Assembly (NCBI GenBank): GCA_963931865.1
Contig: OZ007518.1
Coordinates: 7,368,361-7,432,360 of the forward strand
Origin: Axinella damicornis
Lineage: Eukaryota > Porifera > Demospongiae > Axinellida > Axinellidae
Direction: 5' to 3'
Length of the DNA: 64,000 nt
Below are positions 12,641 through 23,500 of this stretch, in pieces (positions within the stretch are counted from its first letter, which is position 1; every line of letters starts with the position of its first letter). Both the position numbers and the translations under genes were made by a program. The notes beneath the pieces were generated by a model. The model saw nothing but the letters and a program-made list of their open reading frames with translations, made no database searches and was not told where the DNA came from.

Positions 12641-14450
12641 AATATTATAGCTATTCCTGGAAGCAAAACAGTATGGAAGGCGTGGATGAGTAACCTGAGC
12701 TGTAGTGTTCCTTTTGCAGTCTTTTCCGGTAGGCTATCCAGTCAGGATTGGAGATCTTTAGACCTCCTGACTGCAGTCCATTCCAAATAGCAGGGGTTCG
12801 ACCTCTGAAAACGCCTGATGAATACTTCCATTGACTTAGCCTTGGTCTGATCCTGCAGCAGGTGTTTGTGCTGTTGGATGGGTCCCATTTGCCTGTTTTA
12901 CCTCCGGAGCCGCACTTCTAAGGGACTCCTCATTTTAGGAGTGAGCGGTTTTAGCGATTGTTTCACATCCCCTGGCATTAGTCGACACGTTTGTCCAATG
13001 GATGCTGTTTCTCTTCTCCATTTCCAGTGATAGGACAGCCACTCCTTCAAACAGCCTCTGTGCTTGTTGCTGGACTCGGTAGCCAGGTGTGTCTCTGCTG
13101 CACTCCAGAATAAAAGGTTTCCATGCTTTGACAGGATGAAGGCCTTGTAGGCCAGGCAGACCACATCATCCTTGAGATATCATTTTACTCGATTTATAGC
13201 ACCTAGCCTCCTACGAGCATCTTTCACAGTCTGTTCAACATGTGCTGACCACAGGCCTTTGTCTATCACTGTCTTCCTCACCACAATAGTGCTTACCATC
13301 CCTCCTGGGGAATGACAAATTTCAGTTGCTGCGGAGCTTCTTGAACAGCTAGATTGTAGGCTGTATGCCCGACACAAGAATGGCTGCCTCAATCCCATCA
13401 GGGCCTTGTAGAAACATTCCCTTCACCTTTCAAATCAGATGCAACAAAACTGCTTCACCACGCATGCTGCAACAAAAGTCAAAGTCCTCTCAGACTCAAG
13501 TCAAATATTCCATGCAGACAGTTCTTGGAATTCCTCCAGACCACTGCTCTGACCATCGTGCCCTTGCTTATTGCCTGATATGTTCGATTGTTTGTATTCA
13601 CTTCTGAATCAATGCACCTGCCTCTGCATGTTTCTGTATTTTTAATTTTAACTCTGTTGTACCATAGTATTCAACTTTGGCCTTGCCAAGTCCTGTACTC
13701 AGAATTTTGTCTCTGTCATTAGCTATAGGTAGGTACCTTGCATTCTGGGGTATGTAGCTATATTATAATTTTGTATATCCACTCAAAAATTTGTACTCTA
13801 TCCAAGGCCCTAGCTACCCACAGTCTGACCCCGCACATTCAATTACGTCAATTCGCCTTTCATGCTGCTGTGTGATGACAAATCACATGAAACATGGAGA
13901 CATGTGGTAGAGGAGGTGTAACTGACATCACAATCATTTGTACTTGCGTGGTCAAGAACACTTTTAGCTATGGAATGTAGCTATGCACAAAGGAATAATC
14001 ATAATTTATGATGTTATCGTGTCTGATCAGTTGGAATACACAGCACCAGAAGTCAGCGGAAAGTACCCGCCCTAGGCCTAGTATACCATAAGTATATTGA
14101 CAATCTGATCTGCGTACACATTGAAGTAGCCAAGGCGTACATTAGCTATATGCAGCCATTACCCTGTAAATCTGTGATCGAATTCTTTGTAAGCTATATA
14201 GTCAATTCCAAACAGTGTTTGTGTCCATGTCCGAATCAGCATCCAGGTCTGCATCCAGCTTTATCCGCCTTTTCCACTTGCCTCGAATATGTCCCACTAC
14301 CATTAGTCACAGACACACACATACACATAGCTACACACTCAAAATCCATATTGATAGCTCATTAGACCAGAAACAGTCCCATAGCTACATGCCTGAGTGA
14401 CGTTTTTTTTGACAGTACATATGTGATGAGCCTTGATTGCTGGCATGTGC
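12640..14450. other. Intergenic remnant at the right end of copy A
   Basis: Two adjacent minus-strand open stretches (13,398–13,180 and 13,164–12,898) are separated by one stop and could be remains of an old coding unit. Part of the first resembles non-coding repeats near 9000 and 10,860, so no gene is called. The tract 13,800–14,450 aligns with 32,560–33,182. Nothing else is supported. Confidence 0.4.
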
Positions 14451-16090
14451 ATGCATTGTAATTTGTAGGTAACACTTTTAGGGGACATTTTCACAAGCAA
14501 GGGGACACTTTGTTGACAAGCATGGGGACACTTTGGCAATGCTTTTAAGGTAGTAAACATGGGTACCGCGATCTCCGAAACCAAGTTGATGGATAAATGG
14601 GCAGCATCAAAGCGTACACAAGTTTCAGCAAGACTTTGCATCAAACTGCTCCCTCTGCTTGAAAATGCCCTAAAACTCAATTTTAAGGCCCTCTACGAAA
14701 CTGAAAATTTGGACCCTCTCCAAGGCCCCACCCACACTCTGACCCCATCATCAATACACACACAAAACAGGCCCAAAAACTACGGATGGATTTACCACCT
14801 GCACTCCTCACTTGCAGGCTACAGCCCAAAACTCACTGCCGCCCTCAAAAGCAGAGGTTTGGCTACCCTAGGCTTTCAAAAAAAATTCCACGCACACCAA
14901 CTAAAACCGACTCAAGCCAAGGCCAGTTTCCAAAAGGTCAACCTACCCCCTGCAAAACTAGGGATGCTTTTCCACATTCACCTCTCGGTTACAGAGTTTT
15001 GGTCACACATCTATACTCCCTCTCACCAGCCCAGTCCAGCTACCAAACCAGCCAAATTCGCCCTAACACGAAAATGGGCGGGGCCTGTAATGCCGAAAGG
15101 TCGACTCTCTAGAGTACGAGTACCTTGGCCAGGGAGCTGTCGGAGGCTGTTCACTTTCCAGGCTGTTCTTCGGCCACTTAGCAGACCCACAAACATTCCT
15201 GCTCACTCCACCTAGCTATTCACACTCAGATAGCCCATCGCTACATTCAATAAGCCAGAATAGCTCTTTAGCTACTCAAACAAATCTTCAAAGTACCGCA
15301 CGGCCACATCAGAGTGCCGATTTGAAACTTGAAAGGGCCGCTAGCCGCATCAAAGAGAGAAGCCCCCCTTGTTTATTCCGGTTGCCGCCATGGGAAAACG
15401 TAAACAGATGAATAACTCTAAATAACCGTACGCGAGTGACGTCATCTCATTAATTATTCATGAGCAAAATTGCGCGATTTCGACGATGCTGTGCTTCCTA
15501 CCTTCGGGATCCCTGCGCGCGGATACGCGCACCGTATACTTAATTAAGCGCTATTTCATAGTTTTTTGTCACCAAAAACAAAGCCGTGTGATCCGACCTG
15601 GACTTGGAAGACCGTGTTGAAATAGGCACAAACAGTATAGAAAGGGCCGGACGAAGCGTTTTTGTGAATACTGATGACCGTTCCGAAGTTATACGACGCT
15701 GTATTCCAAAGAGGGGACTCAAGATGGCGGTTATTCGCACTCAAGAGTCGTTCTTTCGAGGACTGCTCAACCTAGCCACAAAACGCTTACGTCCCGCCCT
15801 AGAGCTTCCTATGGCGTGTCTCCCAACAGTAGAATCGAGTTGCTGGCGGTCTTCGCACTGGAGATTTTTGGTGAATAGTTTGCTGGAATCGATTTAACTC
15901 TTTGAACGCGATCATTAATATTCATGAACTTCCGGTCACGCGACTCCTGATCAATTGATTGCCTTGGTTACACATCTCTAAGGCTTCTCGCCGTTTAACT
16001 TACGATCGCTGTGTAGACTTCAACTTTGGAGGCTAAGAACTATCGAAGTGTAGTTAATTTGCATGCTAAGGGCGTCATTGAGCCCCGACT
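14451..16090. other. Spacer between duplicates, no confident gene
   Basis: A GGGGACACTTT motif repeats at about 14,482, 14,501 and 14,524. A 218-codon plus-strand open frame (14,559–15,215) is Pro/Thr/His-rich, has no recognisable domain and is not repeated elsewhere. A strong start context (GCCGCCATGG near 15,386) opens only an 11-codon frame. The stretch from 15,290 is CpG-rich relative to the window and could hold a promoter. Confidence 0.35.
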
Positions 16091-16098
16091 ACCGTTAT

Positions 16099-16182
16099 AT
16101 GGCTGCTAAGGCCAAGTTATACTCGAGCGCTCACCTTGGAACTCTCCCTGCCCTGGTGCTGTCGATGTCTGCCCTCCAGCGG
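16099..16182 (+). other. Possible first coding exon (28 codons)
   Basis: An ATG opens 28 codons (MAAKAKLYSS, then a Leu/Ser/Ala-rich stretch) and ends at a consensus donor CGG|GTGAGT, phase 0. The composition would suit a mitochondrial targeting peptide. The downstream dehydrogenase-like exon at about 16,770 needs a phase-1 join, so the two cannot splice directly. An intervening exon was not found. Confidence 0.3.
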
Positions 16183-16456
16183 GTGAGTTACTGGTGTTGA
16201 TAGGTACTTCGGTGATGCCTCAAGCCTATGCTGGGTACTTTGAGCGCTACCAATGGCGTTCCGTGGGCGAAAAAGCCTGCCTATTCTGCCAGTACAAAAA
16301 ACGGCGACAAAATAGTGAGCGCTTACTTTACTCTCGATCGGTAGGAGGAGCTTGTGATGGATTGCTGATATCCGCAGGGTCTGCCTCTTCATTATTGTGA
16401 TTGGCATTATATTAGCAGGGTCTGCCCCGCTTCAGTTAACTCGCGAAATCGTGGTA

Positions 16457-16514
16457 GGCGTATAAATACGCCGTTCGCGCTGAGCGGAAGTTTTGACAGG
16501 CGTATAAATACGCC
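16457..16514. promoter_or_regulatory. Two copies of GGCGTATAAATACGCC
   Basis: The 16-base near-palindrome occurs at 16,457–16,472 and 16,499–16,514, each followed by CG[TA]TCGCGCT. It embeds a TATAAATA box within GC-rich arms. It lies about 270 bases upstream of the dehydrogenase-like exon. A core-promoter role or a small repeat element are both possible. Confidence 0.4.
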
Positions 16515-16769
16515 GATCGCGCTCAAAGAGACCAGCGTACGACGGCTACAGTGTGAGCTGCTGTAATGATGTTTGGTCTGCATGTTGACTACCCTCCCTG
16601 CTTTGTGTCGAGTAAGTTTGATTTCGCTAGCTTACTTTCTGTGCGAGAAAAACGGGGTTGAAGAAATTGTCAGGCCACGCCCACCGCGCGACGATCCCGT
16701 AACCTTAAGGTCGCGGGCTAGTCGCGTATTAATTCAATTAGCGTGCTACGCGCGAGTATTGTTTTCCAG

Positions 16770-17287
16770 CTGCACTGTCAATTTTCGTGAACCTATTGAC
16801 CTTTTGCGGAAGTCCTAGTGTTCTGGCCTCACACACCGAAATGATGAACACCTACGCTTCAAGCATTTTACATTTGGGGCCCGTGGGCAGTGCGGGTGTT
16901 GTGAAAGTCATCAGCAACATGCTCTGTGCAGTACACACAGTAATCACTGGCGAAGCAGTCATGCTGGCCAAAAAGCACGATATTGACCTTGTGAAATTTT
17001 TCCATGGTATTCGTGCAAGCGCAGGCAACTCATTTGTCTTTGAGACAGAAGCACCACTTATCTTCAATGGCTCGTTTGATCCAGGGTTCACCCTGGCTTT
17101 GCACTGCAAGGACTTGGACTTGGGTCACCAACTTGCAAAGGAGAAAGATGTCCCACTTGAGGTAATGGGTCTGGTTGAACAGATCTATCGTAGAGCAATG
17201 TTCAAGTATGGCGCTGATGCTGGTTCCAGCCATCCTGCAAAACTGCTCCAAGATGATGAATTTGTCTCTACAAGTAGAAGGCTTTGA
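16770..17287 (+). pseudogene. C-terminal part of a 3-hydroxyisobutyrate dehydrogenase-like protein
   Basis: The open stretch matches the helical C-terminal domain of the beta-hydroxyacid dehydrogenase family (HIBADH, GLYR1 and relatives). It has HLGPVGSAGVVKVISNM with the family's catalytic lysine region, then GEAVMLAKKHDIDL, a FDPGFTLALHCKDLDLG segment and a PLEVMGLVEQIYRRAM helix. The N-terminal NAD-binding Rossmann half (GxGxxG) was not found in the 700 bases upstream. A splice acceptor TTTTCCAG precedes codon 1, so this may be the last exon of a gene whose other exons are distant. It may equally be a truncated remnant. As it stands it could not be a complete enzyme. Confidence 0.6.
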
Positions 17288-17510
17288 GAATTGGACCTAT
17301 TCGATTGAAAAGGTAGAAGGTGGGGGCATTGGTGTAGTGCATAAGTGCAAAGATTGATTTGTCCACGGCATCGTTATGCTAATTTTAAAAATCAAGGTGT
17401 TCTGCTATTATTTGGACACCACCAAGATGCTTAGTTTTGTATTCCAAATTGTGTAAACACCTACGCTAAAATGGTATAGTTGCTTGCCCCCACTCCAACG
17501 CTGGTAGCCG

Positions 17511-17595
17511 TAGCCTCATTCCCAGGATCCTCCCCAGCTTTTTGTCACATACAGTATGCGACAAAAAGCTGGGGAGGAGCCTGGGAATGAGGCTA
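17511..17595. mobile_element. 85-bp palindromic MITE (TAGCCTCATTCCCAGG ends)
   Basis: Left arm TAGCCTCATTCCCAGGATCC, then TCCCCAGCTTTTTGTC, a short centre, and the complementary right arm ending GGGAATGAGGCTA. The same terminal sequence appears at the start of the minisatellite at 42,700, and the inner part (GCGACAAAAAGCTGGGG) appears at its end near 44,245. It is non-coding. Confidence 0.8.
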
Positions 17596-18253
17596 GGTAG
17601 CCATTGATCAAATTATGCCAGAACTATGCCAGCATCATATATCCTCTATATAGTTTGTATTGGTTTGGTGGCATGGATAGCTTTTAGCTGGTTTTATTTC
17701 TTGCATGCATGGGATTGTCACCCAGCTCAGCATGTGCCAACCATGCATGCACTGTACTGCAGCACATGGTGGGGGTCTGCATCTTGTAGCATGCAGCTTG
17801 CGTCTGCAAGGCAGCAGGAGATGAAGTGATGTGCACGAGTCCTCGATCACGATCATGCATGCATGAGCTGAGCTGTGAGGCTTACAGCCACTTGGATATA
17901 GCTCCATGCAATTCTTCTAGTATTACTATACCAGAATGAGAGAGGCATCCAATCTATGGTACTATAGCGTTGGTGGTTGATGCATGTCACTCTAGTGAGA
18001 ACCATGGAGAAGTACGTATTGATTTTGAGGTCTGACTCACAGTACAACACTTATCACCCCAGTATGTTACGGTAGCTATCACCATTCTGAACACATACTA
18101 AGGGTGGACAGTGCAATCACAGAGCAACTTCAACGATAACGTCCAGCCCCATAATTATTTGTGGGTATGAGGCTAAAGTTATATTAAGAGCAGAGTGTTG
18201 TTGCAGCAGAGGCACTGATGATCCCATTAGCCCTCGGATGGGACGTACTAAGG

Positions 18254-18537
18254 TACCGTAGTCGCGCGTTATTAGGCGCATGCGCCTATAACTCCACAGG
18301 AAGGAAATATGCGCCTATAAGCAAGATGCGCCTAATAAAAATAATGACATTCCTCGAATAGGAAGCGCACTTCAATGCAATTCGAATATAGCTGTTTTGC
18401 ACTTCGAAGGATCGAAAATGGCAGAGTTTCTGGAAGAAGACTGCAGCAGCGCTTACCTGGGTCGAGAGTTGTACCTGCGCCTAACAGCGAATATGCGCCT
18501 ATAAGTGAGATGCGCCTACTAACGCGCGACTACGGTA
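18254..18537. mobile_element. MITE with TACCGTAGTCGCGCGTTA ends
   Basis: A 284-bp element has matching inverted ends and subterminal TATGCGCCTATAA-type repeats on both sides. The core holds an ATG at about 18,418 (MAEFLEEDCS) followed by a short open frame. TA may be the target duplication. There is no transposase. Confidence 0.65.
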
Positions 18538-19842
18538 GCACTGCTATAGCTTTTCTGCCACATACTGTGGTCATGACATCATCTGAATAGCACAGGAAAA
18601 ACTACCTGCAGGCCTATAGGAAGCGTTTATCACTTGCAGTATACACATGTTGGTATTGCAAGTGACAAACGCTGGGGTGCATGGGAAGGACTATAGTATA
18701 CCCAGGTTAAGCAGTGCATGGATGGTGTTGCACGCACTGCATGTTTCATTGTGTATCAACAATCCCAGTATTTCAAGGTGTATAATGTGAGAGATAAGAA
18801 ATCTGCATGATTTGAAAGGGCATGGTGGCAGCCCTAAAAATTCCCATATTCACTATAGTCTTGATTGGCGGGAAGGACAGTTGACAAGTCAGAGGTTGCC
18901 CAATTATTGCAAGCAGCAAGCGTAGTTCATACTAGCCAACATGTAAGTTGAAAAATGCGTAACAGCCCATGCAACTGACCTTAGCTTTCGGACACTGCTT
19001 GACCATAATAGGCCCTGTCTTGAGGTGATGGAACGTACCTAGTACCTACATACAGGGTGTTGCCTGCCTGCAGCCTGGAACACCCCTTCCCAGTTGTCCA
19101 ACACTTTAAGAACAAGAAATTGTTCCCATTTTGAAGCTAATTCACTTGCATGTATGTAAGTGCAAGTGAATTAGGTTATGCATGTAGGGGGGAATTCCGT
19201 TGACAGAGTATAATTTTGTGCTGTTCTCCTTCCTACTACAGCTATGATACATACCAAGGTATACATTTTTTGGAAGTTGCATATGTCGGCTCACATTCCA
19301 GCCCAACTGGCACGAATTCGGGCTCGAAGTCAGAGCACTGGCGGTCGGTAACTGGACCGAAGTAATACGGCCAGCTGAAAAGCTCGAACCAACACTTGCT
19401 GTTGCTCAGCGTCGAGATGGAGCGATAGAAAACGGAGGAAAGACTTTTTAGTGTACACCATAATATAACTCGCTTCGTCATGATGAGAGGTCATGGATTA
19501 GCTAGTTCGAATCCCCGATTCAGTAGGGATCGCGGAGGAGGTAATTTGGTCATAAATTATGACTTCATGGCTTGCCGCGCCATAGCTAGCTACATGTAGT
19601 TCACTAAGCGCACCAGGAAAGACATGAAAGAGTTGTTACTTGGCATGGCCAGTGGTCCCACCAATCCAAGGTTTTAAAATGATACAGACAATTTGAAAAC
19701 ATTCTTCCAGAGAAGTTGATGGAATAGGGTGAACAGCATGCAAATTGGAATGTGTCCTCTGTTGGGAGGTTGCACTACTAGTAGAGCTATATATTCTATT
19801 ATAGAGGGTATAGGCATTTCACTTGCTTTTGCTTTACACTAG

Positions 19843-20041
19843 CCTGGAGGTTCAACCAAACGTTTCGACCACACTGTGGTGGTCTTCTTCAGTGGTACGT
19901 AGCTAGCTAACTAGCTAATACAACATAGCTAGCTAGTACATCAACAGACACTTTATAGACGGTTCATCATTTGCGAACCTGTAAAGTGTCCGTGTGGTTA
20001 AAACATTTGGTTGAAAACAAGTTCTTTGTTGAACCTCCAGG
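19843..20041. mobile_element. Inverted-repeat element at the left edge of copy B
   Basis: It starts CCTGGAGGTTCAACC and ends with the complement GGTTGAA…GTTGAACCTCCAGG. A CCACACTGTGGTGG motif lies inside. Copy A has the right part at 1–118. It sits at the border of the duplication and may have promoted the event. Confidence 0.5.
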
Positions 20042-20395
20042 ATATAGTGTAAATGACATGTAGCTAGCTAGCTATACACAATTAACTAGATTGTTCAGTT
20101 ACAGTTTATGTATCTCCTGGTGCTTCAAAGAATCAAAGCTAGTGGAGTTAGCTTAGGCTCATTCCAAGGCCACCTATAGTTGCTTGCAATACCGTTGTAC
20201 TACAAATAACAGCTGTACTGGGACGTACGCGGGTAGCCTGCGAACAAGGATAGATGTCGCAGTCGCGGCTGTATTATATCTTACAAGCAAGACCATCATT
20301 TTTGGTGTAAAATTTTATGCATTAGCAAAGGATGCATCAATTATTAACCAGAACGATGTCATGATAGAACACATATAAACTAGAGGGTATGACTG

Positions 20396-20470
20396 GGTGA
20401 CCAAGTGGTTAAAAGACAATGATATACATGTGATGGAATGAATGTGTGATCTCATGTCATGCACTATTAT
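20396..20470 (+). repeat. tRNA-like insert in copy B
   Basis: About 75 bases absent from copy A contain GACCAAGTGGTTAAAAG, which resembles the 5' half (A box) of Ser/Leu tRNAs. No matching 3' half is clear. It is probably a fragment of a tRNA-derived SINE. Confidence 0.35.
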
Positions 20471-20546
20471 ATGCCAGTGAGTGCATCATTACTGCAGTAG
20501 CTGCTAAAAGCTGCAGATTACAATGTCACATGTTTAGGTCTGTTAG

Positions 20547-23500
20547 CTACTTGGGCTTGAACTTAAACTCAGCGGACAGGATACTGTCAACTTTGTAGTC
20601 CATGTATGTTCCGTCAATCAGCCCCTCTCCCTGCTCCCCTCGATTCATGGTGGCCCAGCACTTCTTACCACCAGTCACATCCGGTAGCTCGTGCTTCAAG
20701 AATCCCCATACAGGACGCTGCTTCACAGCCACTGGCGTTTTGCCAGGAAGAACGAGAACCTTTTTGAGGTGATCGATTTCTATACCACCTCGCAAAAATT
20801 GGCCTGATTATTGGGGGAGAAGATAGCATAATATTATCTGCTACTCAAATGAATACTTATTGCCAGTACACATGCGGATTATGGGCTCCAATTTGGTGCC
20901 CACATGATCTGAATTTTGTCTCAACTTGGCAACCAATCCCTACATGTATGTATCATTGATATCTTCGAATTTATCCCCACCATTATCAAGGGGTTAGCCA
21001 TTGTGGGGTGAATTTGAGTGCTTGCCTACATGTAGCTCAGAGACCTTTCGACCAACAGCTGGCCTGGCCCTACATCAAGTAAATTGGAAAACAGGTCTAG
21101 CTAAAGAACGATGTTACCTTTCACCTACCTGTGATACTAGCAAACAGCTGTGGTTCACTTTGTAGAGAGATAGACTCCTAGACTGCAATATGCAATTGTA
21201 ATGCAAAGTGACTTCAGATGCCACATATAGCTACCCATTTAATCATCTTTCCAATTTGCTAGACACGTAAGTTTTATTTTAGCTTACAGCAAGCTTACGT
21301 AGCTTGTATATAACTTTACTTCAACTAGCTATGTACCCTGGGATTAATTAGTACTGTTCATTATAAACTTCACCATAATACCAGTGTATTATAATTACTA
21401 GTAAGTTTCTTCCTCACCAATAAGGCCATGCGAATCTTTGCTAAGTCTTCCCATACTCTGCCAGAACATTTCGACGTGCTTTTGCGTGAATCTGACTGTG
21501 AACTGAAGTCCCACATCTTCCAGAATGAAACTCACGCGGGGAGAGCCTCTGTGCTTTTTGGTATTGGACATGGAGGTGAGTACTTCACCATTTTTGAGGT
21601 GGAGTTTGCGTAAATCTTTGGCATCCGGATTCATTTCATCCCCCACAGAAATGCTCTTGCTCGTGGCATCAATTATGAGCTTGGTGGAGTTGGACGACTG
21701 CTGATCATTCCCAATCACAAAGCCCAGTGAACCAATCCAGGTTGCATTCCTTTGTCCAGAATTTGGCACATACAGGGCATTCATGTAGAACTTGTCGTTG
21801 CTGATCAAGTTGAAAGCGGATCCTGGCTGTCCTTGCACAGTGTAGCACAACATCTCATTGTCTGGCAGCACAATGCTGAAGTGAGGGTCACCTCCCATGG
21901 ATCCAGAGTCTGGTATGAGTAATGGGAGAATGGAAGTTATCAGGTTCCTACATGCATGACACTCAGGGTAATATATATGTTGCACTAAAATGCTTTAATT
22001 AAACTCAACATACCTGAAATGAGAATATGCCAGTGAAATGTCACCGTGATGTTTGAACAGGGATCCACAATCGTGAGATACAAGGAGACATTGGATCCTG
22101 GTGCTAAACTGCTAGAAGCTGTGACAGTAACCATCACTGTGAAGTTCCCTCCAGCAGGTACAGTCACTTCATCAGTTGGGTTCTCAAGTATCAGCCCATC
22201 AGACGCAGCCATACTGAAGGAAAGCATGTTGCCAACAGCATCATGCTGTAAGTGTATGGATAATGTTTGGGTTTCGCCTGCTGTCAAGCTTAAGCCAGTG
22301 TGGTCATCCAGAATAATTGTGCTCGGAAGCTGCAAATCATTCGTAGTTTTAGATTGACTAGTGAAAGTAAAACTATTTCCATTACAGTCAGTTCCTCTTA
22401 GACGGTAGTGAAATTCTTCTGATGGGAATGAAAGAAAATCATCTGAAACAAGAACTCCATCACAGGATAAAACCTGAACCTCATCGATAATCCCTCCAGT
22501 GGTGTTGACAATTGCGAGATAGATCGGTTGTGTTAGATTCATGTCAGGCAACCGTGTACTGGAAACAGCAACTCTTCCTATGGAACCTGTAAGGTGGAGT
22601 ACCTGCATTGAACCGTATCACTATATAGAGACAATTCCAATGTTGAGAGACACATCAGTACGTACATGAGTCATTAGCTACACTGACTCTTGCATGGGCA
22701 AAAATCTACTATAGTCGACTTCCCCAATCAGCTCTATACTTTGCTAAGCACAATGACTGAATGAAAACCATCCACTCGTTGAAAGTATTTGATGCATGAA
22801 GTTATTCCTATGTGCAGTGTGGGAGAAGAAAGATAGAAAGATGTCTCCAGCATTGGCACAAGGTTACAAGGGGGCAACTCAAGCATAGTTGTGCATGCTG
22901 CTTCCCAGTTCAGCCCTGGGAATGTTATCATTGTAATCTAAAGTGTTACGTTTTGTGGATCATTCTGAGACAGAATGTTTAATGAATGCTTGGACGTTGC
23001 TCATCACTTACATGCAGTAGGTTCACAGGCAGGTAGAATCCCAGTAGAATCGGGGTCATCGATTACATGTGATACGAAAAAGTCGAGAAGAATTTGCACA
23101 TTAACTGCAATTTCCAGTGTGCCCGAGGCCGTAGAAAACATCCAGTCTCCAGGTAAAGGATCGTCATCTTCAAAGAAAACTAAAGTACCGGTAACTGTCA
23201 AGGACTCCGTTGTTCCATCTGGTCTTGCTACATTCACCTGTGACAGACTGGTGCGAATGAGCACTTGCAATGTTACTGCAAACTTTGATACGGTGACCGT
23301 GTGTGACGGAAGTGCTAGGCTGAACATTCCATCGCCTGCAAATCCACCTGCGACAAGTGTTGCTTGTACAAAGTTAGTTATAACATTAAAATCAGCAAGG
23401 CTATTGACCTGGATTCCACCCGTTGCAGTTGCTACTGCAGGCAAACTGCCAAAGTTTACACCACATCCAGTCCTAATCAACAGTTCATGAATAGGAACAC

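Larger units (their letters stand above)
1..14450. repeat. Segmental duplication, copy A
   Basis: This block aligns in the same orientation with about 19,929–33,182. The match covers the vWA gene, its introns, the upstream flank and a distal tract ending near TTGATTGCTGG. The offset is about 19.63 kb through the gene and falls to about 18.73 kb at the right end because each copy has gained or lost pieces. The left edge may lie outside the window, since homology is already present at base 1. Gene exons are nearly identical between copies and intergenic parts are moderately diverged. The boundaries were judged by eye. Confidence 0.85.
17288..19840. other. Spacer with MITEs, no gene
   Basis: It contains the palindromic MITE at 17,511–17,595, a fragment of another family at about 18,108–18,150 (related to 52,778–52,996) and the element at 18,254–18,537. 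Other open frames are short and lack splice or domain support. Confidence 0.5.

Noticed and set aside
12898..13398. Minus-strand gene from two adjacent open stretches
   Set aside because: It is interrupted by a stop, part of it matches non-coding repeats near 9000 and 10,860, and no domain is recognised.
14559..15215. 218-codon plus-strand open frame
   Set aside because: Composition is low-complexity and there is no recognisable domain, no paralogue in the duplicated parts and no splice context. An overlapping minus-strand frame is equally long.
17175..17357. Second reading frame with GGGIGVVHKC resembling a kinase P-loop
   Set aside because: It overlaps the dehydrogenase-like frame, is very short, and no further kinase motif follows.
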